From Haplomitrium mnioides (Eukaryota > Marchantiophyta > Haplomitriopsida > Calobryales), in the NCBI GenBank assembly GCA_049999725.1, contig JBNGIS010034130.1:1-31190 (forward strand): a DNA stretch of 31,190 nucleotides, in the 5' to 3' direction. Under the pieces are notes generated by a model. That model made no database searches. It saw nothing but the letters and a program-made list of their open reading frames with translations, and had not been told where the DNA came from. Made by a program: the position numbers and the translations under genes. Shown here in pieces: positions 9,974 to 20,600 of the stretch; within the stretch, counting starts at the first letter, position 1, and every line of letters begins with the position of its first letter.

Positions 9974-11023
9974 TTTGGTCCAATTTGGAGGCGCCAGGAT
10001 AGGCGCATTGGCCAATCGCCTCTTGAGCTCGTTAAAGCTGGATCTCTTGGGCTCTGTTGGCTCGAAGTCACTGCCTCTTTTCACCATCTCTGTTAGGTGG
10101 TAGGCTACGAGAGCAAATCTCAGAATAAACCTCCTATAGTAGCCCACACACCCTATGAATCCTTGCACCTCCACCAGGCACGTTGGAAACGCCACACCCA
10201 GCCAAACTGCCACCTTTTCCTGATCTACGGCAATTCCCTGGCTGGAGACCCTATGTCCTAGCAGTATCCCTTCTCTCACTACAAAGAAGCATTTCCCAAG
10301 GTGTAGCCGCAATCCCGTTTCTCTACATTGCTGAAAGGTGAGCCACACATGCTCCTCATGGTCTTGACCTTGCCGTATACCACGAAGTCGTCTATGAAAA
10401 TCTCAAGGAACTCCCTGAGGTAGTCACGGAACATGTTCATCATTAGTCTCTGGAATGTACTTGGCGCGTTGCAGAGACCAAATGGCATTTGTCAAAAGGC
10501 GAACACTCCCCACTCTGTTGTGAAGGCAGTTTTTAGTTGGTCCTCCTCTCTTATCCACACTTGATTGTACTTAGAGTAACCATCCATAAAACTATAAACT
10601 TCCTGGCCCGCCACCAGGTCTAGCACACCATTAGTGAAAAGGCAGAGGGTAGTGGTCCTTCTTAGTCGCCGCATTTAGCTTGCGGTAGTCTTGGCACACC
10701 CTGATCTTTGGCTTCCCGTCCAAGCCTGCCTTCTTCAGCACCACCACCAGGGGGGACACCCATTCACTGTTCAGTACAGGGTAGATGAATCCTGCCTCTA
10801 GGAGCTTATCTACCTCCTCTTTCACCAATAGAGAGAAGCGTGGGTTCATTCGATACTACCGCTGCCGTACGATGGTAGCATTATCTTCCAAGTCAATTCT
10901 GTGCTCTCCCAGCTCTCTGGGCACGCCCTTCAGGTCCGTATGGCTCCAGGCAAACACGTCACTGAAGTTCTCCAAGGTCCTCATGAAGGCTCTCTCAGCC
11001 CCTTTGTTCAAGGCGAATCCAAG
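9974..11023 (-). pseudogene. Reverse transcriptase domain
   Basis: The domain copies genomic RNA into DNA. Motifs in order are RMNPRFSLLVKEEVDKLL, SEWVSPLVVVLKK, IRVCQDYRKLNAATKKDHYPLP, YSFMDGYSKYNQV, TAFTTEWGVFAF, MPFGLCNAPSTFQRLM and the catalytic box FIDD (10387-10398, the YXDD equivalent). Thumb and connection sequence follows (LGHRVSSQGIAVDQEKV, GFIGCVGYYRRFI). The D in SFMDGYS and the two D in FIDD are kept. Breaks are the TAG at 10856, a +1 shift near 10640, the TGA at 10492 and a -1 shift near 10365. The two shifts cancel, so reading resumes in the original frame at VWLTFQQCRETGL. Confidence 0.93.
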
Positions 11024-11779
11024 CTAGAATGTCCTCTCGTTGGAGACCGTTATCTCCCGGTACTGCTCCGCTCGGATCATCTCCACCCTGTTTCTGGTCG
11101 TGGAGTCATAGTTTGACTCCAAGTGGGCGAGTCGTTGGCCACCTACAGCAGGCTTCTTGTCAGGCTCCCATGTCCTCATTGGGTGATCATCCTCCTCTGA
11201 GATAATAGCTGCAGTCAACTCCCCTTTTATCTCAGGTCTAGGGCTGGAAGTGGATGCCCCTGACTCCCCTTTTTGCTCAGGTCCAGAGCTGAGGGTTGGC
11301 ACTCCTGCCTCAGCCTCCGTCGTGCCCCAAATTTCAAAGACAGAAGTCTCCAACTGGTTGACCTTGGCTTCGGTACTGCCCAAAAAATCGGCCTCTGTCA
11401 TGTCACTCACTAGTCTCAACCAGTAACTGTTCTCGTCCTCTGACTCCTCTTCCACCGACCACTCGGTGTCATACTCCTTATCCTTTGTGGTCTCTCCCTC
11501 ATGTGGGACAGGGTCGTAATGCACCACCGTCCTGCCAGGTCCGAACACCAAGGTGGAGTCTCCCCAATTGTGCATCACCTTGGCTCCATACAGCCAAGGT
11601 CTCCTAATCAAAACAGGGTAGGGGGAAGCTCTGGCTGGCCTCATAACCAGGTAGTTCAGGGCAAACTCTTTCCCTCCAATCCATGTTGGGACCTGCAGCA
11701 AGGCCCCCAAAGGCTTAACTCTCGACCCATCAGCTAACCGCATAATCCTCTTAGTCGGGGAGAAAGTCTTGAAGCCCAG
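11024..11779 (-). pseudogene. Protease C-terminal half and protease-RT linker
   Basis: This continues the protease in the same frame after the TGA: LGFKTFSPT, then MRLADGSRVKPLGAL, a conserved beta segment (GGKEFALNYLVM), and PVLIRRPWLYGAKVMHNW. The last resembles the ILGRPWL motif that ends retropepsins of Ty3/gypsy elements. About 130 acidic, Ser/Glu-rich residues follow without recognisable domains (ESEDENSY, TEAEAGVPTL). A TAG interrupts after NERTF. The frame then continues LGFALNKGAERAF and ENFSDVFAWSHTDLKGVP, the usual lead-in to reverse transcriptase. Confidence 0.8.
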
Positions 11780-12643
11780 TCAATGGGCAGTCTCCTCCAC
11801 CATGATATTTACGTCCGCCCCTCCATCCCCTAGCACCAAGGATAGAGTACACCCTGCAATCTGGATGTCTATCTCAGGAGCTCCCTTGTCTTCACAGATC
11901 ATCCTCAGGTCGGCGGTGGTGCCCACTGTGGGAAGCTTCCTTTTCCTCCTGGCACCCATGAGTAGCTCCCGGAGCTGCCTTTTGTATACAGGGCTGTCCC
12001 TAATCAACTGACCTACAGTTGCAGTGACCGGGCAGTCCCTCATGTCCCTCTGGATGCTGTAGGGAAGGCAAGTGCTGGTTGGGGGCTGGGGCGCAGGGTC
12101 TTGCTTGGCCTGCTCATCGCCATTTCTGCGATTGACCTCCTGCAGGGTCTTCTCCACCGCTTGTTGAGCTTCGGCTGCTTCCAAGGCCTCCAGCTGCCAT
12201 GTGACTTCCTCTTCCTGCCTAGGGTAGAATAATTTCGGGTGCTCCCTCTTGTAATCTAAGTCCTCCTTAGTGGGAAGCACATTCACAATCCTCTCCTTCC
12301 TCCGAGCCTGCTTGGCCTTTCCTTTTTCCTTGGCCCTGGCTGCAGCCCTGGTGGCGAATCTGTAGCAATCCTCCTCCACTGGGGTCTCCACTTCTAGAAA
12401 CTCTGCTTTATGCTCCCATGAGGTGGTCACCAGGTTGACTGCTGCCGGTGGAGGTGCTTGCTGGGCCGAGTTAGGAGGCAGCTCTTGCCTTCTGGTATGG
12501 GGGCAATTGTGGGCCAGATGCCCTTCCCTTTTGCAGCTGGTACACAGTGGCGGTGGCACGCCATACCCTTGTTTCTTGGGCTCGGGACAATTTGGGGAAA
12601 TGTGGCCTAGCTGCCCACAGTTCCAACACACTATTACCCTGGT
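11780..12643 (-). pseudogene. gag end with two more zinc knuckles, linker, and start of the aspartic protease
   Basis: In frame after the TAG at 12644, this stretch opens with CWNCGQLGHISPNC (12587-12628) and CTSCKREGHLAHNC (12503-12544), both CX2CX4HX4C. The gag remnant thus carries three CCHC knuckles in all. A charged, Ala/Glu/Lys-rich linker of about 180 residues follows. Near the end comes IDIQIAGCTLSLVLGDGGADVNIM, whose DGGADVNIM part (about 11803-11829) matches the retropepsin active-site loop (D-S/T-G-A in active enzymes). Having G instead of S/T would be unusual for an active enzyme; it may be decay or family-specific. The stretch ends at a TGA after EETAH, where related proteins continue with an aromatic residue and LGF. 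TGG to TGA is the simplest explanation. Confidence 0.85.
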
Positions 12644-13369
12644 CTAGTTCGAGCATGGGCCAGTCCCCTCTGGTCTGACCTGCCCCCATGCTGCTGATTG
12701 GCCCGACACTAGATTGACTTGTCTACCTGCCATCATTCGGGGCTGGCTGACCACCTGGTACACGAGTTCGGGTGGCTCCTCTTGCACATACTCCACCTCT
12801 TCCCGGTACCACTCTAGTGGATCCTCCCGTACATAATTGATGGGCGTCCCATTCATGGGGCATTCTTGCGTGGAGTGTCCGTGACTTCCGCACTTCACAC
12901 ACCACACATGAGTTCTCCGTGCCAAAGATTTTTTGCCCTCCGGCTTCAGACCTGCAAAGTGGACGGTCATGGCCTCCATTTGTGATCGAAGCTCCTCGAT
13001 CTGGCCCTTCATTTCTTGTGTATTTTCCATGGGGTCTTTCAATCCCCTCCTCTTGCTGGTTTCTGCCCCAGCACCTCTGTCATAGGATCGGTGGGCTTTT
13101 TTCTCCTTGCCCTCCTTGTGCCGATCATGTTTCTTGGCCCTCTTCTCTTTGGCCTCCTTTTTCTTTTTGCTCCCTTTTTTCTTCTGCCTCCTGTGGGACC
13201 TTTCATCCTCTGAGCTGTCAGGGCTGCTCTCGCTCTCTAATTCTGTCACTCCCCTGTTTCTGGCCTTAACCTTCACAGTCGCCTCTTTGGACGCAGGAAT
13301 GACAAATTGCGAGCAGTCTGGACTCCCCTGCGTCCAAAGAGGGCCAGACTTCTTGACAAATTGGAGCAT
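12644..13369 (-). pseudogene. gag remnant: basic region and first CCHC zinc knuckle
   Basis: This open stretch encodes 241 residues. Residues about 43-60 are acidic and Ser-rich, and residues 60-95 are Lys/Arg-rich (KKKGSKKKKEAKEK). A charged helical stretch follows at about 112-137. Residues 157-170 form a CX2CX4HX4C knuckle (CVKCGSHGHSTQEC, bases 12860-12901). These are nucleocapsid features that bind the RNA genome. No capsid-like Retrotrans_gag domain precedes them: an in-frame stop sits directly upstream and the next few hundred bases are not gag-like. The gag N-terminus is therefore missing or unrecognisable. The TAG that ends this stretch is directly followed in frame by further zinc knuckles, so it is a nonsense mutation rather than the true end of gag. 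Confidence 0.85.
13282..13342. repeat. 16-bp perfect inverted repeat at the truncated start of gag
   Basis: CCTCTTTGGACGCAGG (13282-13297) and its exact reverse complement CCTGCGTCCAAAGAGG (13327-13342) flank 29 bases. A direct near-repeat beginning TGACAAATTG also occurs at about 13300 and 13355. This clustering lies at the point where recognisable gag ends. Confidence 0.85.
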
Positions 13370-14430
13370 TCAGGTCCAGACTTCTTTAAGGATTCTTACT
13401 TTCCTTACTAGCCTTTGATGCACCACTTACTCTGTTCAGACTACACTCAACTCATTCATTCACCACTCAGGTCAGTGTTCTCCACACTCAATCTTCCTTG
13501 TGTAATGTTGTCCATGTATTCCAAGGATCAAAACTCGAGGTCATGACACCTTATGTGTAATTGGAACAATTACAGAAGTCTGGACTCCCCCTTTCAGAGT
13601 TGTCACAGATCGAGTACAATAGATCTCAACTATCCTAAGATGAATGAATCACCAGACTAATCCTCAAGATTATAACCAGAGAGCATTTTCCCCCATGATC
13701 ATTTTGTTGTCATAGGGACTGCATTCCCCCTTCCGAGATGTCTCAAGGTCTGCTCATTTGTCCTGATATATTTTATACTACTCTATTGCATGAAATCAAA
13801 TGCACAATGAGAATTTAACTACACTTATATACATATACATCAACTATTTACACTATGTACTATGAATAGGAACAGAGTCCTTGAAGACCTCTGGACAGAT
13901 CCACCAAATGACTTCCCTTCTGAAACCTCCGCTACCTTACAGCCTGTAGCCCAACACTCACCACTCACACACCCTTATCCAGATAGTTTTGATACTTCCC
14001 TCGCGAGAAGTCTTGACTTTACTTCCTCTCAGGCTACGAAGAGGATATTTTAGTTCCACCTCTGGAAAAGCACAGTCCTCCCGACTGTAGGTAACCCACT
14101 CCACACCGAGCCTTGAAGAGTATTACTCCCGCAGTACGATGGTACTAACGCAGCCTCCCTCTTCTCAGCTCCACTTGAGATTAAAGACAAAGTGTACTCC
14201 GAACACTCTGGGGTGATACTCCCGCACAAGAAATGGCAGAGAACTCCAAGCTCCTCACTTGGCAACCTCTCCCGAAGTCATAACTAGCTGAATCCCTTCT
14301 AGACCTCCGTATCAGTAACCCTCCGCCCAGGTCCGCCTGCAAGGATGAGGTCACATGGGTCTCCTCCCAATCCTCCTCTAAATCCTCCAGATCCCCTGGG
14401 CTAGTACCTCTGCTTCACGTGATCTTCAGG
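13370..14430 (-). other. Region between gag and the close-match part of the 5' LTR: diverged LTR-like sequence
   Basis: There is no gene here. Bases 13706-14250 are a strongly diverged, collinear relative of 4751-5290. Anchors are GTTGT followed by a CCCCCTTCC stretch (13706 with 4751) and ATCCAGATAGTTTT (13978) with ATCCAAATAGTTTT (5017); distances between anchors are 272 and 266 bases. The same segment occurs again, close to the left copy, at 14599-14871. The right side therefore holds this part of the LTR twice, 621 bases apart. Bases 13370-13700 show only weak echoes (repeated AGTCTGGACTCCCC). I found neither a TG start like that at 4210 nor a convincing primer binding site. Confidence 0.65.
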
Positions 14431-15671
14431 AACACAAATCTAACTAGACACATGCACCTATACACATTTCCACATACACCCTGCCCCGCCAACATTGTAG
14501 GCATGTCCACCTCTCAAGAGCCAATCTTTTCTCCAAAACTCCCTTCAACTCCCCTCGGCAACTCCAGTATTCCTCTGACTCTTCACCCACGCACTCAGAT
14601 CCAGATAGTTTTTCAACTTCCCTCGCGAGAAGCCTTGAATTTACTTCCTCAGGCTCAGAAGAGGATTTCTTTAACTTCCACCTTTGGAAGACAGTTCTCT
14701 CGACTGCTGGCCACCCACTCCACCTTGAGCTTCGAAGGGATCTTCTCTGCAGTGCGCAGGCACTAACACAGCCACTCCTCTCTTGACTCCACAAGATTTT
14801 AACACCAGCAACCCTCTCCGAATGCCATTGGGAGTGATCTCCTGCACAAATCAAAGCTGAGACGACACCATGACCCCCCCTTGGCTGCCCCTCACGAAAT
14901 ACAAACCGAAAGAATCCTCTTCTACTTTGAGTGTTGGTCCACCTCCAAATGTTGGTCCGCCTTCAAATGTGAGTACACCTGAGTAGACTGAGCCTCTAGA
15001 GAGTCTCTTGTTCAGCGATTCCTAGCACCTCCTCAGTCCACCTCCACCCTATGATGGCCTTCCTTTACGAGTCCACCCACTTCACCCAAGGTCTCACCAG
15101 AACTCTCTCCTTTGTATCCCGCTGCTTTCTCTGCACCTAAGAAACAGTCCCCGTAGCTTCAACACGAGCCACTCTATCTCCACGCTTGTTTCCCCTCTAG
15201 CCTCAACGATTCATCTTCGCCCTTCCTTGAAGGTCCCTGTTTCACTTATCCCACGGTTGAGAGGTGTATCCCGCATTTTTACATGGCTTGTAGGTGGGGT
15301 TTTTACCAGATTAAGAATCTAAAAATGATGCCAACAGCTGCGCCTTGTCGTTTTCTTTCCAACAAGACTGATTTCACGTGAAACCGACACCTGTAGCTCT
15401 CGCAATCCGCATTTGAATCGGCATACCTTTTTTGCTTTTGTTTTTTCCTCGTTTTAGCTTGACAACCTGTGAGATCCTTCGGATTCCAGGTAGCTGGCAG
15501 GTGGCGTGTCGGAGGAGCCCGTTGGATTCCTCGGACACGGAAACCATTGAGATTCCACGGACATTGGGCAGTTGACATGTGGTGCATAGGGGTCGCCTGT
15601 TGGATTTGCAAGTCTCAAGATTCTCGAGGGGTCTCTAATATTCTCGTAGATTCCAAAAACCCGTAGAGGTG

Positions 15672-16002
15672 CCACGTCATCCGCAAAGCTCAAGATTCCC
15701 AAGGAATCTCTAATACTCCCGCAGATTCCTAGAGGCCCGCATGAGCGTCACGTTTCCGAAAATTCCTTGGAACTAGCCATCGCTTCTCGTAACCCTGCCA
15801 TTGCTTCGCGAAACCCCACAGTTGCCCTTCGGAACCCCGCCGTTGCTCTTCGGAAGCCTGCCGTCGCTCTTCAGAACCTCGCCACGTCATCTGTAGCCGC
15901 ATCGCCCGACGCCGCCCCGCAAAGGAGTAGGCAGACCGACGCAGTTGACTGGATTCCGCGGTTGACCCACGTTGACTCCTCTTCCGCGGATGCCACGTCA
16001 TC
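15672..16002 (-). promoter_or_regulatory. Cluster of ACGT-core (bZIP-type) motifs in the 5' LTR
   Basis: CCACGTCATC occurs at 15672-15681, 15882-15891 and 15993-16002, with a further copy at 16774-16783. These match the four positions in the left LTR. In this LTR all four are intact, although surrounding bases differ between the LTRs. As the 5' LTR drives transcription, these are candidate enhancer sites; this is inference from the motif only. Confidence 0.4.
15773..15877. repeat. 21-bp tandem repeat, five copies (5' LTR)
   Basis: This is the counterpart of 6167-6271, with the same five 21-base units and the same order of variants. Confidence 0.8.
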
Positions 16003-16224
16003 CGCAAAATAGTCCCTCGCTGAATAAGAACATTACCTGTTATCGTCGTTTCGGCACCCGCTCGCAAATATGAACTGAGGCTCCCTTTGCTTAACTTACC
16101 GTCTGCTTGATGTAAGAACTATGGCACGCTCCTTTTCGAATTTTCAGCGTTGCCCTGTCGAACTTTCATCCTCGTTATTTCTGGTACTACGATGTGTCAC
16201 CCTTTCCGCTGCTGGCTTCTTCTT

Positions 16225-16465
16225 GCCGGATCGTCGCTCCATCACCTTTATGAGATTTTCTGATCTTCCTCTGGCCAGATTGTTGATGAATCACCTTTTC
16301 GCTATCTTGATCTTCCCTTGGCCGAAACTTCGTTTGATCACCCTTTCGGTCCTCTTAGTCTTGTTCTGGCCGGATTGTCGCACGATCACCTTTTCGGCAC
16401 CTCCCACTCTTCTTCTAGTCAGACCTTCGCTATATCGTCGATTTGCAATCCCCTTGTGATAAGAA
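16225..16465. repeat. 48-bp tandem repeat in the 5' LTR
   Basis: This is the counterpart of 6619-6858. Units open with GCCGGATCGTCGC, GGCCAGATTGTTG, GGCCGAAACTTCG, GGCCGGATTGTCG and AGTCAGACCTTCG. Confidence 0.78.
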
Positions 16466-16638
16466 CGATGCGCGCCGCAGATTCCCATCGAACTTTCAGA
16501 CCTTACTAATGTCGAAATTGCGATAGGTTGCCCTTTCGGCTGTTGATCCCTTGCTTCTTCTACTGGTCGGATCATTGACAGATCACCTTTTTGCCGCTGT
16601 CCCTGCTTGTGCATCCAACGGATCCCTATTAGCTGAGC

Positions 16639-16763
16639 TCCCCACATTGGAGGATTGATCGGAACCCTTTAAAGTGGGGAACCCATATAGGGAGGCTGAT
16701 CCGATCCCCCTTAAAAGGGGCACCCCACATAGGAAGGCTAGATCCCGTTGAACCTTCAGACCC
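16639..16763. repeat. 42-bp module with hairpin potential (5' LTR)
   Basis: This is the counterpart of 7034-7158, with three units pairing AAGTGGGG and CCCCACAT ends. Confidence 0.72.
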
Positions 16764-17440
16764 TTGGGAGCCGCCACGTCATCCGTTAACTTCGTGAAGC
16801 ACGCCGGGAGCGCCACGTTTCCGCAGCGCTCTACGGACTCCTCGACCTTCCTTCCTTCGGGTCGATTCTTTGCATTGATCCACCTCCTTTGGTCCGATTG
16901 TAGCCGCTGGCTTCCGATTCTGGGGCGTTGCCTTCCCTTCTTGCCAGGGCAACCCATCGCATGACTTCATCCTCCGAATTCATCTCGCTGCTTTCTCTCT
17001 ACTTGGCTTCACCTGCTGCCTACTCCTTGTACGTCATTCGTTCCGCTGGGCAAGTCCTTGCAGTGCTGCTACATCCGATTCGTCGCGTGATGGCCCTATG
17101 CACGTATCCTGACTGTCCTCCCCCTCAACTTCTTCTCCCGTAATCCTTCTCGTGACTCCTCCCCCCTTATTCCTCTTCGATGTTGCTGGCTCCTTCCTCC
17201 CTCAATTCCTCCATGATTTATCCCCTTCGATTTCTGCACTCCTCTCCTCGAATCCCTCTGCCGCTCCATTCTTCTGATCTCCTTCTCACCTCTCCTTGAT
17301 TTCCTCTTGATCACCCTTGTCAGCCATGCCTCAGTCACGATTTGCTGGGAGTTCCTTTGATCCTCCTATTAGCCCTCTTACTTGTCTTCTATGGATCCCA
17401 TAGGGCTTCCCCTCGGATTACAGGATCATTGACACTCACT

Positions 17441-17493
17441 GGGGAAAACAGAAAGGAAAGGAAGAGAAGGGAAAGGAAGGAAAGGAAAAAGGT
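17441..17493 (+). other. Purine tract in the 5' LTR
   Basis: This is the counterpart of 7836-7888 and is nearly identical, including the GGAAAGGAAG units. It follows a T/C-rich stretch at 17110-17330. Confidence 0.5.
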
Positions 17494-17630
17494 GCAAGAT
17501 TGGCATAACAACTATAAACAATAAAATACAAAGAGATATATTTAACTGACGCAAACTTGAAAGAATGTACAAGGCTAGAAGCTCAGTAATCACAAAAAAA
17601 AAGAAAAACCGCAAACACACCCAGCCGACA

Positions 17631-17635
17631 AAACG
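17631..17635. repeat. Target-site duplication AAACG, right copy
   Basis: This pairs with 4205-4209. The satellite A subunit resumes here with TCAAACTTATCACC exactly where it was interrupted. Confidence 0.95.
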
Positions 17636-20600
17636 TCAAACTTATCACCAATTGTGTTTCTAGGTTGGAATATTCCTTATTTACGAATATCACAATGAGT
17701 TGTTGGAAACCCATGATTATTACCATTGTGTTTCCAAGTTGAAATGTTTGGAGTTCATAAACACGAAAATGAGTTGCTTGAACCTCAAACTTATTGCGAA
17801 TTGTGTTTTGAAGTTGAAATGCTACTAATATTGGAACATGGAAATAAGTTGTTGGAACCCCATACTTATTACTATTTTGTTTCTTAAGTGAAATGTTGGT
17901 AATTAAGAAACATAAAAATGAGTTGTTGAAACATCAAACTTATCACCAATTGTGTTTGTGGGTTGGAATATTCCTAATTTACGAACATCACAATGAGTTG
18001 TTGGAAACCCATAATTATTACCATTGTGTTTCCAAGTTGAAATGTTTGTTGTTCATTAACATGAAAATGAGTTGCTTAAACCTCAAACTTATTGCGAGTT
18101 GTAGTTTTAAGTTGAAATGCTACTAATATTGGAGCATGAAAAGGAGTTGTTGGAACCCCATACTCACTACTATTTTGTTTCTTAAGTGAAATGTTAGTAA
18201 TTAATTAACATGAAAATGAGTTGTTGAAATATTAAACTTATCACCAATTGTATTTGAGGGTTGGAATAATCCTACTTTACGAACATCACAATGAGTTGTT
18301 GCAAACCTATAAATATTACCATTGCATTTCTAAGTTGAAATGTTTTTAGTTCATAAACATGAAAATGAGCTCCTGAAACCTCAAACGTTTAACGAGTTGT
18401 GCTTTTAAGTTGAAATGCTACTAATATTGGAACATGAAAATGAGTTGTTGGAACCCAATGCTTATTACTATCTTGTTTCTTAATTGAAATGTTGGTAAGT
18501 AAAGAACATGAAAATGAGTTGTTGAAACATCAAACTTATCACCAATTGCATTTCTGGGTTGGAATATTTCTAATTTACGAACATCACAATGAAGTGTTGG
18601 AAACCCATGATTACTACCATTTTGTTTCTAAGTTGAAATGTTTACACTTCATCAACATGAAAATCTGTTGCTAAAAACCTCAAACTTATTACAAGTTGTG
18701 TGTTTAAGCTGAAATTCTACTTATATTGGAACATAAAAATGAGTGGTTTGAACCCCATGCTTATTACTTTTTTTTTTCTTTATTGAAAGTTGGTAATTAG
18801 TCAACATGAAAATGAGTTGTTGAAATATCAAACTTATCACCAATTCTATTTCTAGGTTGGAATATTCTTATTTTACGAACATCACAATGAGTTGTTGGAA
18901 ACCCATGACTATTACCATTGTGTTTCTATGTTGAAATGTTTGTAGTTCATAAACATGAAAATGAGTTGCTTAAACCTCAAACTTATTGCGAGTTGTGTTT
19001 TTAAGTTGAAATGCTACTAATATTGGAACATGAAAATGAGTTGTTGGAACCCAATGCTTATTGCTATTTCGTTTCTTACCTGAAATGTTGGTAAGCAAGG
19101 AACATGAAAATGAGTTGTTGAAACATTAAACTTATCACCAATTGTGTTTCAGGGTTGGAATCTTCCTAATTTAAGAACATCACAATGAGTTGTTGGAAAC
19201 CCATGATTATTACCATTGTGTTTCTAGGTTGAAATGTTTGTCGTTCATAAACATGAAAATGAGTTGATGAAACCTCAAATGTTTTATGAGTTGTGCTTCA
19301 AGTTGAAATGCTACTAATATTAGAACATGAAAATGAGTTGTTGGAACCCAATGCTTATTACTATTATGTTTCTTAAGTGAAATGATGGTATTTAAGGAAC
19401 AAGAAAATAAGTTGTTGAAAAATAAAACTTATCACCAATTGCGTTTGTAGGTTGGAATATTTCTAATTTACGAACATCACAATGAGTTGTTGGAAACCCA
19501 TGATTATTACTATTTTGTTTCTAAGTTTAAATGTTTGTAGTTCATAAACATGAAAATGAGTTGTTTAAAACCTCATGCTTATTACGAATTATGTTCTTAA
19601 GTTGAAATGTAACTAATATTGGAACATGAAAATGAGTTGTTGGAACCCTATACTTATTACTATTTTGTTTCTTAACTAAAATGTTGGTAGTTAAGAAACA
19701 TGAAAATGAGCTCTTGAAACATCAAATTTATCACCAATTGTGTTTCTAAATTGGAATATTCCTAGTTTACGAACATCACAATGAGTTGTTGGAAAACCAT
19801 GATTATTACCATTGTGTTTCTAAGTTTAAATGTTTGTAGCTCATAAACATGAAAATGAGTTGCTTAAAACCTCAAGCTTATTACGAGTTGTGTTCTTAAG
19901 TTGAAATGTAACTAAAATTGGAACATGAAAATGAGTTGTTGGAACCCCATACTTATTACAATTTTGTTTCTTAACTCATATGTTGGTAGTTAAGAAACAT
20001 GAAAATGAGTTGTGGAAACATCAATTTTTCTCACCAATTGTGTTTCTAGGCTGGAACATTCCTAATTTATGAACATCACTATGAGTTATTGGAAACCCAT
20101 GAGTACTACCATTGTGTTTGTAAGTTGAAATGTTTGTAGTTGATAAACATGAAAATGAGTTGCTCAAACCTCAACCCTATTACGAGCTGTGTTTTTAAGT
20201 TGGAATGCTACAAATATTGGAACATCAAGATGAGTTGTTGGAAACCCATACTTATTACTATTTTATTTCTTAGCTGAAATGTTGGTTAGTAAGTAACATG
20301 AAAATGAGTTCTTGAAACATTAAACTTATCACCAAATGAGTTTCTAGGTTGGAATATTCCTAGTTTACGAACATCACAGCGAGTTGTTAGAAACCCATGA
20401 TTATTACCATTGTGTTTCTAAGTTGCAATGTTTGTAGTTTATGAACGTGCAAATGAGTTGTTGAAACCTCAAACTTATTACGAGTTGTGTTTAAAAGTTG
20501 AAATGCTACTAATATTGGAACATCAAGATGACTTGTTGGAACCCCATTCTTATTACTATTTTGTTTCTTAGCTGAAATGTTGCTAGTTAACGAACATGAA

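Larger units (their letters stand above)
8268..13369 (-). pseudogene. gag-pol polyprotein pseudogene
   Basis: Apart from 10365-10640 and the stretch below 8845, the whole polyprotein remnant lies in one minus-strand frame, so the ancestral gene was probably a single gag-pro-pol ORF. In-frame stops are at 12644-12646 (TAG), 11780-11782 (TGA), 11024-11026 (TAG), 10856-10858 (TAG), 10492-10494 (TGA), 9398-9400 (TAG) and 9260-9262 (TAG). Frameshifts are near 10640 (one extra T in a TTTT run), near 10365 (one base lost, restoring the frame) and near 8845 (inside the integrase active site). Several stops are one C-to-T or G-to-A step from the expected codon, for example CGA to TGA before QMPFG and CAG to TAG before YRMNPRF. 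An in-frame TGA precedes the first Met at 13369. Confidence 0.93.
4210..17630 (-). mobile_element. Degenerate Ty3/gypsy LTR retrotransposon (non-chromodomain type)
   Basis: The element spans 13,421 bp. Its termini are TG...CA, and it is flanked by the 5-bp duplication AAACG inside a satellite A subunit. Coding order on the minus strand is CCHC-bearing gag end, aspartic protease, reverse transcriptase, RNase H and integrase. That order is diagnostic of Ty3/gypsy rather than Ty1/copia, where integrase precedes RT. The integrase ends in a GPF/Y-like module (RWMGPYLVRV) and stops without a chromodomain. The long LTRs also fit the Athila/Tat side of plant gypsy elements, but that placement is tentative without a tree. 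The element cannot be autonomous: pol has seven in-frame stops and three frameshifts, and no gag capsid domain or primer binding site was found. Confidence 0.95.
14431..17630 (-). repeat. 5' LTR (right end), close-match part, 3,200 bp
   Basis: In element orientation it begins at 17630 with TGTCGGCTGGG beside the target duplication. It matches 4850-8025 throughout, with scattered substitutions and a 24-base length difference near 15220-15244. Homology starts abruptly at AACACAAATCTAACTAGACA (14431); inward of that, the left LTR sequence 4210-4849 has no close counterpart. It carries the same internal modules as the left LTR: the 21-bp repeat at 15773, the 48-bp repeat at 16225, the 42-bp module at 16639 and the purine tract at 17441. 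No gene is visible in it. Confidence 0.9.

Noticed and set aside
11024-12644. TAG or TGA codons as programmed readthrough sites between gag and pol
   Set aside because: There are seven in-frame stops scattered through every domain, together with frameshifts. Decay explains them better than regulated readthrough.
13515-13560. Primer binding site candidate (AAACTCGAGGTCATGACACC region)
   Set aside because: It vaguely resembles a tRNA 3' arm but lacks CCA followed by a TG LTR start, and I could not match it to a specific tRNA.
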